Of a stretch of 7,365 nucleotides of DNA, positions 1 to 6,381 are shown piece by piece. The stretch is from an uncultured Spartobacteria bacterium. Lineage in GTDB: Bacteria; Verrucomicrobiota; Verrucomicrobiia; Chthoniobacterales; Terrimicrobiaceae. Below the pieces are notes generated by a model, which searched no databases, was not told where the DNA came from, and saw only the letters and a list, made by a program, of their open reading frames with translations. The translations under genes and the position numbers were made by a program. The number at the start of each line of letters is the position of its first letter. Position 1 is the first letter of the stretch. The DNA is taken from NCBI GenBank assembly GCA_903915315.1, contig CAIWSO010000267.1:1-7365 (forward strand). Direction: 5' to 3'.

Positions 1-71
1 ATCCATCGCAGCGTTAGAGCGGTCGGATGTTAACCGATTGGTCGTAGGTTCGAATCCTACCTCAGGAGCCA
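1..71 (+). tRNA. tRNA-Asn (anticodon GTT), 5' end missing or divergent
   Basis: The 3' part folds cleanly. The anticodon stem is 22-26 with 34-38, with loop 27-33 carrying anticodon GTT at 29-31. A 5-nt variable loop lies at 39-43. The T stem is 44-48 with 56-60 around loop TTCGAAT. The 3' acceptor strand is 61-67, discriminator G is at 68 and CCA is encoded at 69-71. Anticodon GTT and discriminator G both fit asparagine. The 3' half of the D arm (GAGC, 17-20) is present. The expected 5' partner GCTC and the acceptor strand TCCTGAG are not found in bases 1-16, and only 12-13 bases lie where the D loop and 5' D stem should be. The gene is therefore cut by the window edge, and its first bases look altered. 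The identity as tRNA-Asn is secure; the 5' part is not. Confidence 0.9.
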
Positions 72-77
72 TTTTTT
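72..77 (+). terminator. T-tract directly after tRNA-Asn
   Basis: Six T residues follow the encoded CCA without a gap. Together with the stable T arm and acceptor stem of the tRNA this could end transcription in a rho-independent manner. There is no separate hairpin, so the call rests only on the T-tract and its position. The converging minus-strand gene ends only about 30 bases further on. Confidence 0.3.
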
Positions 78-105
78 CTCCATTCGAGATATGGCAACCT
101 TTCGC

Positions 106-834
106 CTAAGCCATCTTGGCCCATGCTTTGAAAAACTCTAGCGCCGTGTCTCTGAGTGAAGGGAGCACGCGAAAAGCCTCTTTTTTCAGCGACGCGAGAT
201 CGACCCCATTCGCAATGAGATCATCGGCGCCATCGTCCACCAACTCCTGAAAAAGGGCTGGCGTCATTTCGAGGTGAAATTGAAAGGCGTAAGTGGCCCG
301 ACCATATCGAAAGGCCTGATTAGTCGTGAGGGCGCTCGAGGCCATGCACTCCGCGCCGGCAGGAAGACCGAAAACATCACCATGCCAATGCGTGGGAGAA
401 ATCGGCGACGGCCATGCCGAAAGCAAGGGATCGCTGACGGCGGACGCGCTGATTGTTACAGGGAAAAACCCAAGCTCTTTTTGTTCGGCTCGGTAAACGT
501 CCGCACCAAGCGCCTTGGCGATGAGTTGCGCACCAAGACAAAGACCCAGCACTGGCTTGTCGGCCAAAATCGCTTTTCGCACGAGCGCGCATTCCTCTTC
601 CAGATAGGGAAACTCCGCCACTTGGTAAGCGCTCTGACCTCCACCTCCGAGCGCAAGGGCATCAAAACCCTCCAGATCGACTGGAATTTCTTCGCCAAGG
701 TAAGGGTGCCGGATTTCCAATTCGACTCCTTCGGCCGATAAGGCATCCGCAAGCAGGCCGGACTTGTCGACATCCCCATGCTGAACGAAGAGAACTTTTT
801 TCACTCCGCGAATTTGCGTGGGAATTTGACGCAT
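106..834 (-). CDS. Stand-alone class I glutamine amidotransferase (GMP synthase-like GATase domain)
   Basis: This 242-residue cytosolic protein consists of one class I (triad) glutamine amidotransferase domain. The nucleophile elbow GLCLGAQLIAKALG (97-110) places the catalytic Cys at 99, and FQFHLE (184-189) supplies His187 and Glu189, so the Cys-His-Glu triad is complete. The oxyanion-region motif ALGGGGQSAY (61-70) and the THWHGD segment (148-153) are typical of the GMP-synthase-like solo GATases. Family knowledge: such domains hydrolyse glutamine or gamma-glutamyl amides, releasing ammonia. Without a fused synthetase the acceptor or true substrate cannot be told; gamma-glutamyl hydrolase-like activity is an alternative. 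The ATG at 834 is used here. An in-frame GTG at codon 11 (Val-Lys-Lys-Val-Leu-Phe) sits closer to where the first beta strand begins and is a possible alternative start. The gene is convergent with the tRNA and divergent from pdhA. Confidence 0.85.
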   Translation of the reverse strand: MRQIPTQIRGVKKVLFVQHGDVDKSGLLADALSAEGVELEIRHPYLGEEIPVDLEGFDALALGGGGQSAYQVAEFPYLEEECALVRKAILADKPVLGLCLGAQLIAKALGADVYRAEQKELGFFPVTISASAVSDPLLSAWPSPISPTHWHGDVFGLPAGAECMASSALTTNQAFRYGRATYAFQFHLEMTPALFQELVDDGADDLIANGVDLASLKKEAFRVLPSLRDTALEFFKAWAKMA

Positions 835-890
835 TCAAAAGCAAAAACCAAAAAAACCTCAAAAAATAACCGATCTCCCTCATTTCTGAA

Positions 891-919
891 TTGCCAATGA
901 CAGGCGCAATGAATGAGAT
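891..919 (+). promoter_or_regulatory. Weak sigma70-like promoter candidate upstream of pdhA
   Basis: TTGCCA at 891-896 matches five of six bases of the -35 consensus. At 17-bp spacing the only -10 candidate is TGAGAT (914-919), three of six. Transcription from here would place the hairpin at 931-955 in the pdhA leader. This is a weak call, made mainly because a promoter must lie somewhere in the 136-bp divergent region 835-970. No convincing promoter for the minus-strand gene was found there. Confidence 0.2.
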
Positions 920-930
920 TACAGCGATTC

Positions 931-961
931 GTTGGGATGGAACCCATCCACCAACATTTTT
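931..961 (+). terminator. Terminator-like hairpin in the pdhA leader (possible attenuator)
   Basis: Bases 935-940 (GGATGG) pair with 944-949 (CCATCC) around a 3-base loop. After a 2-base bulge (950-951), GTTG at 931-934 pairs with CAAC at 952-955, giving ten base pairs in total. One A, then five T residues (957-961), follow the stem, which is the layout of an intrinsic terminator. It ends nine bases before the pdhA ATG. No plus-strand gene nearby needs a terminator: the only upstream one is the tRNA, some 860 bases away. A leader attenuator, or insulation from upstream read-through, is therefore the likeliest role. That role is inferred. Confidence 0.45.
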
Positions 962-970
962 GAATAACCG

Positions 971-2083
971 ATGCCAAGAAATATACGTCCTATGATAAGC
1001 GTCACTGAAGAAGAAGTTGCCATTGATCCTGTTGATTACGCGCAGGCAAAAATCAACAAGTCTCTCAGCTCAAAAGATAAAATTGGCCTCCTCCGCGAGA
1101 TGCTCCGCATCCGGCGCTTTGAGCAAGTAGCGCTGAAGTTTTACAATCAGGGCGTTATGGGTGGCTTCCTTCACCTCTACATCGGGCAGGAAGCGGTCGC
1201 CGTGGGCACCATTTCTCTCATGGGAGACAACGATCACGTGATCACCGCCTACCGTGATCACGGTCACGCTTTGGCCGTCGGGATGGGCATGAATGAATGT
1301 ATGGCCGAGCTTTTAGGAAAAGCCACGGGATGTTCCCGAGGCAAGGGTGGCTCGATGCACTACTTTGCCCCTGATAAAAATTACTGGGGTGGACACGGCA
1401 TCGTTGGTGGACAGACGCCACTTGGCCTTGGGCTGGCCTACGCTCTCAAATACAAGGGACTCAAAGGTTGCTGCTTCTGCTACATGGGCGACGGCGCCGT
1501 GAACCAAGGTGCCTACCACGAATCCCTCAACTTGGCTGCTCTCTGGAAACTGCCCGTTGTTTATGTGATCGAGAATAACAAATATTCGATGGGAACAACG
1601 ATCGACCGTTCTTCCGCGATGAGAAATTGCCTCGCCGAGCGCGCTGATGGATACGGCATCGTGTGGGATATCGCCAACGGCGAAGATCTCTACGAAGTTC
1701 GCGCCAAGGCCCACAACGCTCTTGAGCGCGCCCACAAGCACTCGTTGCCCACCGTTCTCGAGATCGACACCTACCGCTATTACGGACACTCCGTGGCCGA
1801 TGCCAACGCCAAGAAATACCGCTCGCCAGAAGAAATCGAACGCTACAAGGCCCACCACGATCCACTCCGTCTCTGGCAAAAGCGCCTCGTCGACGAAGGC
1901 GTCATGACGGTCGAGGAAATTGAAAAGCTCGACGAGAGCATCAAGGACGAAGCCAATGCCGCTGCCCAATTCGCCCTCGACAGCGAATTCCCCGCGCCCG
2001 AAACGATCTTTGAAGATGTTTATTGGGAAGTGGACAACAACACCGAGGCCGGATCGACCGGTCGCCACTTCTTCGGGGATTAG
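971..2083 (+). CDS. pdhA: Pyruvate dehydrogenase E1 component, alpha subunit
   Basis: With PdhB it forms the heterotetrameric, thiamine-diphosphate-dependent E1, which decarboxylates pyruvate and acetylates the lipoyl group of E2. The 370 residues match the usual length. Visible signatures are MLRIRRFEQ (44-52), FLHLYIGQEAVAVG (66-79), the active-site stretch ITAYRDHGHA (91-100), GCSRGKGGSMHYF (120-132) and the ThDP/Mg motif running from GDG at 173-175 to NN at 202-203. TYRYYGHSVAD (267-277) corresponds to the loop that is phosphorylated in the mitochondrial enzyme; no kinase is implied here. The first 35 residues are an acidic extension before the fold. ATG at 971 is the longest start; Met8 (992) is an alternative. 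Three cysteines (167, 168, 170) crowd the strand just before GDG. Acetoin or branched-chain dehydrogenase is less likely, given the close match to PDH-type motifs. No Shine-Dalgarno is seen. Confidence 0.93.
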   Translation: MPRNIRPMISVTEEEVAIDPVDYAQAKINKSLSSKDKIGLLREMLRIRRFEQVALKFYNQGVMGGFLHLYIGQEAVAVGTISLMGDNDHVITAYRDHGHALAVGMGMNECMAELLGKATGCSRGKGGSMHYFAPDKNYWGGHGIVGGQTPLGLGLAYALKYKGLKGCCFCYMGDGAVNQGAYHESLNLAALWKLPVVYVIENNKYSMGTTIDRSSAMRNCLAERADGYGIVWDIANGEDLYEVRAKAHNALERAHKHSLPTVLEIDTYRYYGHSVADANAKKYRSPEEIERYKAHHDPLRLWQKRLVDEGVMTVEEIEKLDESIKDEANAAAQFALDSEFPAPETIFEDVYWEVDNNTEAGSTGRHFFGD

Positions 2084-2111
2084 CCATCGCCTCTCGCTTC
2101 GCCAACCACCA

Positions 2112-2139
2112 TCCGCATCTAAGCGGAAATCGCCTTTTT
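2112..2139 (+). other. Small hairpin and T-tract in the pdhA-pdhB gap
   Basis: In the 76-bp gap, TCCGC (2112-2116) pairs with GCGGA (2123-2127) across a 6-base loop, and five T residues lie at 2135-2139. The T-tract starts eight bases after the stem, too far for a standard intrinsic terminator. It may be a processing site or nothing. The rest of the gap is AT-rich leader sequence of pdhB. Confidence 0.2.
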
Positions 2140-2159
2140 AAAATTTCCATTATTAGAAC

Positions 2160-3134
2160 ATGCCGCAAATAACCTACCGCAAAGCGATCAACGATGCCCT
2201 CGCCGAAGAGATCATCCGCGATGAAAATGTCGTCATCATCGGCGAGGAAGTGGCCCGCTACAACGGTGCCTACAAAGTCACCGAGGGTCTCTGGGACCGC
2301 TTTGGCGACAAGCGCGTGGTCGATGCCCCCATCAGCGAAGCGGGCTTCATCGGCATGGGCGTAGGCGCTTCGATGCTCGGCATCCGCCCAGTCATGGAAT
2401 TGATGTTTTGGAGTTTTGCCTACGTCGCTTGGGACCAAATCATCAACAATGCCGGACAAGTTCGCTACATGAGCGGTGGACTCATCAACTGCCCGATTGT
2501 GATTCGCGGTCCCGCAAACGGCGGCACCAATGTTGGCGCCACCCACTCCCACACTCCCGAAAACTTCATCGCGAACACACCCGGCCTCAAGGTCGTGTGT
2601 CCCGCCACCGCCTACGATGCAAAGGGCCTCATGAAGGCCGCTATCCGTGACAACGACCCCGTCTGCGTGATGGAGAATACCCTTCTCTACGGCGAGACAT
2701 GGGAAGTTCCGGATGAAGAATACGTGATCCCTCTCGGTGTCGCGGACATCAAGCGCGAGGGAACCGACATTTCCTTCATCGCTCACGGACGGGCCGTGAT
2801 CACAGCCCTGAAAGCCGCTGAAATCCTCGCTGCCGAGCATGGCATTCAAGCGGAGGTTCTCGACTTGCGCTCGATCCGTCCGCTCGACGAAGAGGCGATC
2901 CTCAAGACAGTGGCAAAAACCCACCGCGTCGTGCTGGTGGATGAAAACAAGCCCTTCTGCGGCGTATCCGCTCAAATCGCAGCGATGATCCAAGAACAAG
3001 CCTTCGATGATCTCGACGCTCCAGTGCAGCGCGTATGCTCGCTCGACGCCCCTGCAATTTACTCCCCAGCCTTGGAGAAGATCCAACTCCCAACACCGGA
3101 TCGCGTCGTTTACAAGGCGCTCCAAATCCTTTGA
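2160..3134 (+). CDS. pdhB: Pyruvate dehydrogenase E1 component, beta subunit
   Basis: This is the second E1 subunit. It contributes to the ThDP site and to binding of the E2 subunit-binding domain. The 324 residues match the family's usual length of about 325. The N-terminal half carries IIGEEVARYNGAYKVTEGL (26-44), DAPISEAGFIGMGVGASM (55-72), ELMFWSFAYVAWDQIINNAG (80-99), RYMSGG (102-107) and RGPANGG (116-122). The loop ATHSH at 127-131 provides the conserved His129. PGLKVVCPATAYDAKGLMKAAI (141-162) closes the pyrimidine-binding domain. The transketolase C-terminal domain includes EVLDLRSIRPLDEEAI (232-247) and VVLVDENKPFCGVSAQI (257-273). All key segments are present, with no truncation. 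It lies 76 bases after pdhA and 28 before pdhC, as expected for an operon. Its ATG is preceded by AT-rich sequence without a Shine-Dalgarno. Confidence 0.93.
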   Translation: MPQITYRKAINDALAEEIIRDENVVIIGEEVARYNGAYKVTEGLWDRFGDKRVVDAPISEAGFIGMGVGASMLGIRPVMELMFWSFAYVAWDQIINNAGQVRYMSGGLINCPIVIRGPANGGTNVGATHSHTPENFIANTPGLKVVCPATAYDAKGLMKAAIRDNDPVCVMENTLLYGETWEVPDEEYVIPLGVADIKREGTDISFIAHGRAVITALKAAEILAAEHGIQAEVLDLRSIRPLDEEAILKTVAKTHRVVLVDENKPFCGVSAQIAAMIQEQAFDDLDAPVQRVCSLDAPAIYSPALEKIQLPTPDRVVYKALQIL

Positions 3135-3162
3135 TCCATTTTTAAAAGAGAAACCACCCGAT

Positions 3163-4413
3163 ATGACTGAACTGAAAATGCCAAAACTGAGCGATACCAT
3201 GCTCGAGGGCACGCTTGTGAAATGGCACAAAAAAGTCGGCGATAAAATTTCCGTCGGCGATGTGATCGCCGATGTGGAAACCGACAAGGCCACGATGGAA
3301 ATGGAAGCCTTCGATGACGGCATTCTCAACCAAATCGTGATCCCCGAAGGCGGCATCGTCAAAGTCGGCGAATGCATCGCTCTCATTGAGGGCGGCAAGC
3401 CGAACATCGAAAAAACTCAGACTGCGGAACCTGCCGCAGACGCTCCGGCCAAGACCGCCACGACGATCGCCGCGCCCCTAGCCCCGCTTTCTCCGAAGCC
3501 CAAGTCGAGACCAACGGTGGCCCGCGAAGGCACAAGCGCCAAAGCCTCTCCGCTCGCCCGCAAGATCGCTCTCGAACGCGGAGTTGATCTTTCCCGAATC
3601 ACGGGCACCGGCCCCGGCGGCCGCATTGTCGCTGCCGATATCACTCTACAAGGCGCCCAGGCCTCGCGTCCATCCGCCGCTGCAGCACCGCAGCAACAAA
3701 TCCCGGTTCCGTTCTCGGACGCGGACACCAAAACTCCGCTCTCCGGAATGCGCCGCACGATCGCGGAGCGCCTCCTGATCAGCAAAACGCAGATCCCGCA
3801 TTTCTACCTCACGATGGAGATCGACGCCGGTCCGCTCAGCGAACTCCGGAAGGAAATCAACGCCAACGCCGAGGCAACGGGCTCGCCCAAAATCACGATC
3901 AACGACTTTGTCCTCCTCGCAACCGCCCGCGCGGCCGCGCTGCATCCAAAAGTCAACGCCGCCTTCGCTGGCGACTCGATCGTGCAATACGCCAGCGTCA
4001 ATCTCTCGGTGGCCATCGCCGTCGAAGACGGACTCATCACTCCCGTGATTCGAGACGCGCAATCTCGCTCACTCCGCGAGATCAGCACCGCCGTGAAGGA
4101 CCTCGCTGTCCGCGCCCGCTCGAAAAAAATCAAACCCGAGGAGTATCAAGGTGGCACCATCACCATCTCAAACCTCGGCGCTTACGGCGTGGATAGCTTT
4201 TACGCGATCGTGAATCCCCCACAGGCCACTATTCTGGCCGTTGGCGCGATCGTGAAAAAACCCGTGGTGAATGCGGCCAATCAAATCGTGGCTGGCCAAA
4301 GAATGAACATCTCACTGAGTGGAGACCATCGCGTTGTCGATGGCGCCACCGGAGCCGAATTCCTAGCCGCCATCCGCAAGAGCCTCGAAGCTCCAGCAAG
4401 CCTTCTTTTGTAA
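3163..4413 (+). CDS. pdhC: Pyruvate dehydrogenase E2, dihydrolipoamide acetyltransferase
   Basis: This is the core enzyme that passes the acetyl group from lipoamide to CoA. The 416 residues hold one N-terminal lipoyl domain (2-80) with lipoylation site Lys42 in ETDKATME. An Ala/Pro-rich linker (84-125) leads to the E1/E3-binding domain (127-162; SPLARKIALERGVDLSRITG, 129-148). A second Ala/Gln linker (163-185) precedes the catalytic domain, with active-site DHRVVDG at 388-394 (His389, Asp393). Other domain landmarks are MRRTIAERL (196-204), IPHFYL (211-216) and ISNLGAYGVDSFYAIVNPPQ (335-354). The start at 3163 begins directly with the lipoyl fold (MTELKMPKLSDTMLEGTL). The frame is open for 52 more codons upstream, but these lie inside pdhB and do not belong to the family. 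A single lipoyl domain is common in this class; E. coli AceF has three. No lpd (E3) gene follows. Confidence 0.94.
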   Translation: MTELKMPKLSDTMLEGTLVKWHKKVGDKISVGDVIADVETDKATMEMEAFDDGILNQIVIPEGGIVKVGECIALIEGGKPNIEKTQTAEPAADAPAKTATTIAAPLAPLSPKPKSRPTVAREGTSAKASPLARKIALERGVDLSRITGTGPGGRIVAADITLQGAQASRPSAAAAPQQQIPVPFSDADTKTPLSGMRRTIAERLLISKTQIPHFYLTMEIDAGPLSELRKEINANAEATGSPKITINDFVLLATARAAALHPKVNAAFAGDSIVQYASVNLSVAIAVEDGLITPVIRDAQSRSLREISTAVKDLAVRARSKKIKPEEYQGGTITISNLGAYGVDSFYAIVNPPQATILAVGAIVKKPVVNAANQIVAGQRMNISLSGDHRVVDGATGAEFLAAIRKSLEAPASLLL

Positions 4414-4439
4414 TACAAAACAAAAGATAGAAAAAACCT

Positions 4440-4463
4440 GTTGTCGTACCTCCGTTCGACAGC
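4440..4463. repeat. Inverted repeat spanning the -35 and spacer of the atpD promoter
   Basis: GTTGTCG (4440-4446) pairs with CGACAGC (4457-4463), counting one G-T pair. After a T-T mismatch, AC (4448-4449) pairs with GT (4454-4455) around a 4-base loop. The dyad covers the proposed -35 box and ends at the -10 box, the position of a repressor operator. In RNA, if read through from pdhC, it would form a hairpin. The nearest T-tract (4480-4484) is too far for a standard terminator. Confidence 0.4.
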
Positions 4464-4469
4464 TAGAAA
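4441..4469 (+). promoter_or_regulatory. Candidate sigma70-type promoter for atpDC
   Basis: TTGTCG (4441-4446, four of six) and TAGAAA (4464-4469, four of six) are separated by exactly 17 bp. An A-rich stretch resembling an UP element lies immediately upstream (4416-4437). Transcription would start near 4476 and give a leader of about 25 bases before the atpD ATG. No intrinsic terminator is seen after pdhC, so read-through from the pdh genes may add to expression. Confidence 0.4.
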
Positions 4470-4501
4470 ACTCCCTCGCTTTTTACAGTTAATAATCACA
4501 C

Positions 4502-5917
4502 ATGAATCCTAAAGGCAGAATCGCACAAGTTATCGGACCCGTTGTGGACGTTGAGTTCAACAACGCCGGTGGAGCTCTCCCAAAAATCTATGACGCCCTC
4601 GAGGTGAACTTTGAGACCGGTGGAGAACAAACCCGCCTCACACTCGAAGTCCAGCAACACCTCGGAGAAAATTGGGTCCGCGCCATCGCCATGAGCTCGA
4701 CCGAAGGTCTCAGCCGCGGAATGGAAGTCGCCGCCCTCGGTGCTCCTATTTCCGTCCCAGTAGGCGAAGGCGTTTTGGGCCGTATTTTCAACGTGACCGG
4801 TGATCCCACAGACGGACGCGGCCCCGTGCCCCACGAGAAAAAATACCCCATTCACCGCAAGGCCCCTACCCTTTTGGAGCAAAACACCCAAGCCCAGATC
4901 CTCGAAACAGGCATCAAGGTCATCGATCTCATCTGTCCCTTCACCAAGGGCGGTAAAGTCGGCGCCTTCGGTGGTGCCGGCGTCGGAAAGACGGTCGTCA
5001 TCATGGAGCTCATCAATAACATTGCCAAAGGCCACGGCGGATACTCCGTCTTTGCCGGCGTGGGTGAGCGCACCCGTGAAGGTAACGATCTCTACGCCGA
5101 AATGAGCGAGTCCGGTGTTATTAATCAAAAGAACCTCTCCGAGTCGAAAGTGGCTCTGGTTTACGGTCAGATGAACGAGCCTCCCGGCGCCCGTCTCCGC
5201 GTGGCTCTATCCGCCCTCTCGATGGCTGAGTATTTCCGTGACGAGAAAAACCAAGACGTTCTTCTTTTCATCGACAACATTTTCCGCTTCTCGCAAGCCG
5301 GAGCCGAAGTGTCCGCCCTCTTGGGACGTACACCGAGCGCGGTGGGTTACCAACCTACCTTGGCCGCTGAGATGGGCGATCTCCAAGAGCGCATCACCTC
5401 AACCACCAAAGGTTCCATCACCTCGTTCCAGGCCGTTTACGTTCCTGCTGACGATTTGACTGATCCCGCGCCAGCCAACACGTTCGCGCACTTGGATTCG
5501 ACCATCGTGCTTGAGCGTTCGATCGCCGAGCTCGGCATCTATCCTGCCGTGGATCCATTGGCATCCACCTCGAAAGCCCTTTCTCCCGACATCGTCGGCG
5601 AAGAGCACTACCAAGTGGCTTCGGGCGTTCAACGTATTTTGCAGCGCTACAAAGACCTTCAAGACATCATCGCCATTCTTGGCATGGACGAGCTTTCGCC
5701 TGACGACAAGCTCCTCGTCTATCGTGCCCGTAAAATCCAACGCTTCCTCTCGCAACCCTTCCACGTTGCCGAAATCTTCACCGGCACGAAGGGTCAGTAT
5801 GTTAGCACGGCTGAGACGATCCGTGGATTCAAGGAAATCCTGGAAGGCAAGCATGACGATGTTCCAGAAAGCAATTTCTACATGAAGGGCGGCATTGACA
5901 TGGTCAAGGAGGGCTAA
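4502..5917 (+). CDS. atpD: ATP synthase F1, beta subunit
   Basis: This is the catalytic subunit of the membrane-bound F1Fo ATP synthase, on the cytoplasmic side. At 471 residues it has the usual length. The N-terminal beta-barrel (1-80) starts with GRIAQVIGPVVDVEF (5-19). The P-loop GGAGVGKT is at 157-164 (Lys163), the catalytic glutamate is Glu189 in GVGERTREG, Walker B is LLFIDNIFRFSQAG (254-267) with Asp258, and the adenine-pocket region is around GIYPAVDPLAS (345-355). The DELSEED-type lever loop that contacts gamma reads DELSPDDK (396-403), a conservative variant. The start at ATG 4502 gives the expected N-terminus, again with no Shine-Dalgarno. atpC follows after 38 bases. The gene upstream is pdhC rather than atpG, so the pair is separated from the rest of the ATP synthase genes. 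Confidence 0.97.
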   Translation: MNPKGRIAQVIGPVVDVEFNNAGGALPKIYDALEVNFETGGEQTRLTLEVQQHLGENWVRAIAMSSTEGLSRGMEVAALGAPISVPVGEGVLGRIFNVTGDPTDGRGPVPHEKKYPIHRKAPTLLEQNTQAQILETGIKVIDLICPFTKGGKVGAFGGAGVGKTVVIMELINNIAKGHGGYSVFAGVGERTREGNDLYAEMSESGVINQKNLSESKVALVYGQMNEPPGARLRVALSALSMAEYFRDEKNQDVLLFIDNIFRFSQAGAEVSALLGRTPSAVGYQPTLAAEMGDLQERITSTTKGSITSFQAVYVPADDLTDPAPANTFAHLDSTIVLERSIAELGIYPAVDPLASTSKALSPDIVGEEHYQVASGVQRILQRYKDLQDIIAILGMDELSPDDKLLVYRARKIQRFLSQPFHVAEIFTGTKGQYVSTAETIRGFKEILEGKHDDVPESNFYMKGGIDMVKEG

Positions 5918-5955
5918 GCCTCCGGACCGTCATTCCCATTTCAAAATAAAATATC

Positions 5956-6360
5956 ATGCTTCGACTGGAAATTGTCACCCCTGACGCGAAGACCTTCTCC
6001 GACGATGTCGACTCCGTAGTGATTCCCGGCATCGAAGGGGAGTTGGGTATTCTCCCGCTACACGTCCCACTCATGACCCAGCTTCAACCTGGCGAATTGC
6101 GCGTGATGAAGGGCGGAGTGGAAACCCGCCTCGCCGTGGGTGAAGGCTTTGTCGAAATTGGCGCTGCCAAAGTGTCCATTCTCACCGACATGGCCGTTCG
6201 CGAAAGCGATATCGATGAAGCCGCCGCCGAAGAGGCCATCCGTCGGGCCGAAGCCGCGATGTCGGGCAAAAAACTCAGCGATGAGGAATATGCCACCACC
6301 AGCGCTTCCCTCCAACGTTCCTTGGCACTTGTACGCGTGAAGCGTCGCCGCCACCACTAG
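5956..6360 (+). CDS. atpC: ATP synthase F1, epsilon subunit
   Basis: This part of the central stalk couples gamma rotation to the c-ring and can inhibit ATP hydrolysis through its C-terminal helices. The 134 residues have the usual two-part layout. The beta-sandwich (1-84) includes LRLEIVTPD (2-10), the family signature GELGILPLHVPL (28-39) and GFVEIGAAKVSILTD (64-78). A helical hairpin (85-128) is rich in Ala, Glu and Arg. It ends in the strongly basic tail VKRRRHH (128-134). It follows atpD by 38 bases, as in nearly all bacteria, and precedes the Fe-S-like gene by 21 bases, so the three may share a transcript. The leader before ATG 5956 is A/T-rich with no Shine-Dalgarno. Confidence 0.93.
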   Translation: MLRLEIVTPDAKTFSDDVDSVVIPGIEGELGILPLHVPLMTQLQPGELRVMKGGVETRLAVGEGFVEIGAAKVSILTDMAVRESDIDEAAAEEAIRRAEAAMSGKKLSDEEYATTSASLQRSLALVRVKRRRHH

Positions 6361-6381
6361 ATCGGCATTTAACCCAACTCC

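Noticed and set aside
274..741. 155-codon plus-strand open frame opposite the glutamine amidotransferase
   Set aside because: Lies wholly within that gene in the mirrored codon register. The amidotransferase frame has intact catalytic motifs and this one has none.
801..804. GTG at codon 11 as start of the amidotransferase
   Set aside because: The GGAG before it is only about one base from the GTG, too close to act as a ribosome binding site. The ATG at 832-834 is kept, though the GTG is not excluded.
1313..2068. 251-codon minus-strand open frame opposite pdhA
   Set aside because: Same codon register as pdhA on the opposite strand, so it is open by codon bias. The product has no recognisable domain.
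2112..2139. Intrinsic terminator between pdhA and pdhB
   Set aside because: The stem is only five base pairs and the T-tract starts eight bases later. Ending transcription between the two E1 subunit genes would also make little sense.
3007..3162. Upstream extension of the pdhC reading frame into pdhB
   Set aside because: The 52 extra codons overlap the end of pdhB, show no lipoyl-domain homology, and the E2 family begins at the Met at 3163.
1941..3407. 488-codon minus-strand open frame opposite pdhB and its flanks
   Set aside because: Over pdhB it runs in exact register with the pdhB codons, so its stop codons would need TTA, CTA or TCA in pdhB, which are rare codons here. The translation shows no family motif, and pdhB is unambiguous.
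4496..5128. 210-codon minus-strand open frame opposite atpD
   Set aside because: In register with the atpD codons; a by-product of codon usage in a highly conserved gene.
6361..6381. Possible terminator or promoter between atpC and the Fe-S-like gene
   Set aside because: The 21-base gap has no hairpin, T-tract or -35/-10 pair; it looks like an in-operon spacer.
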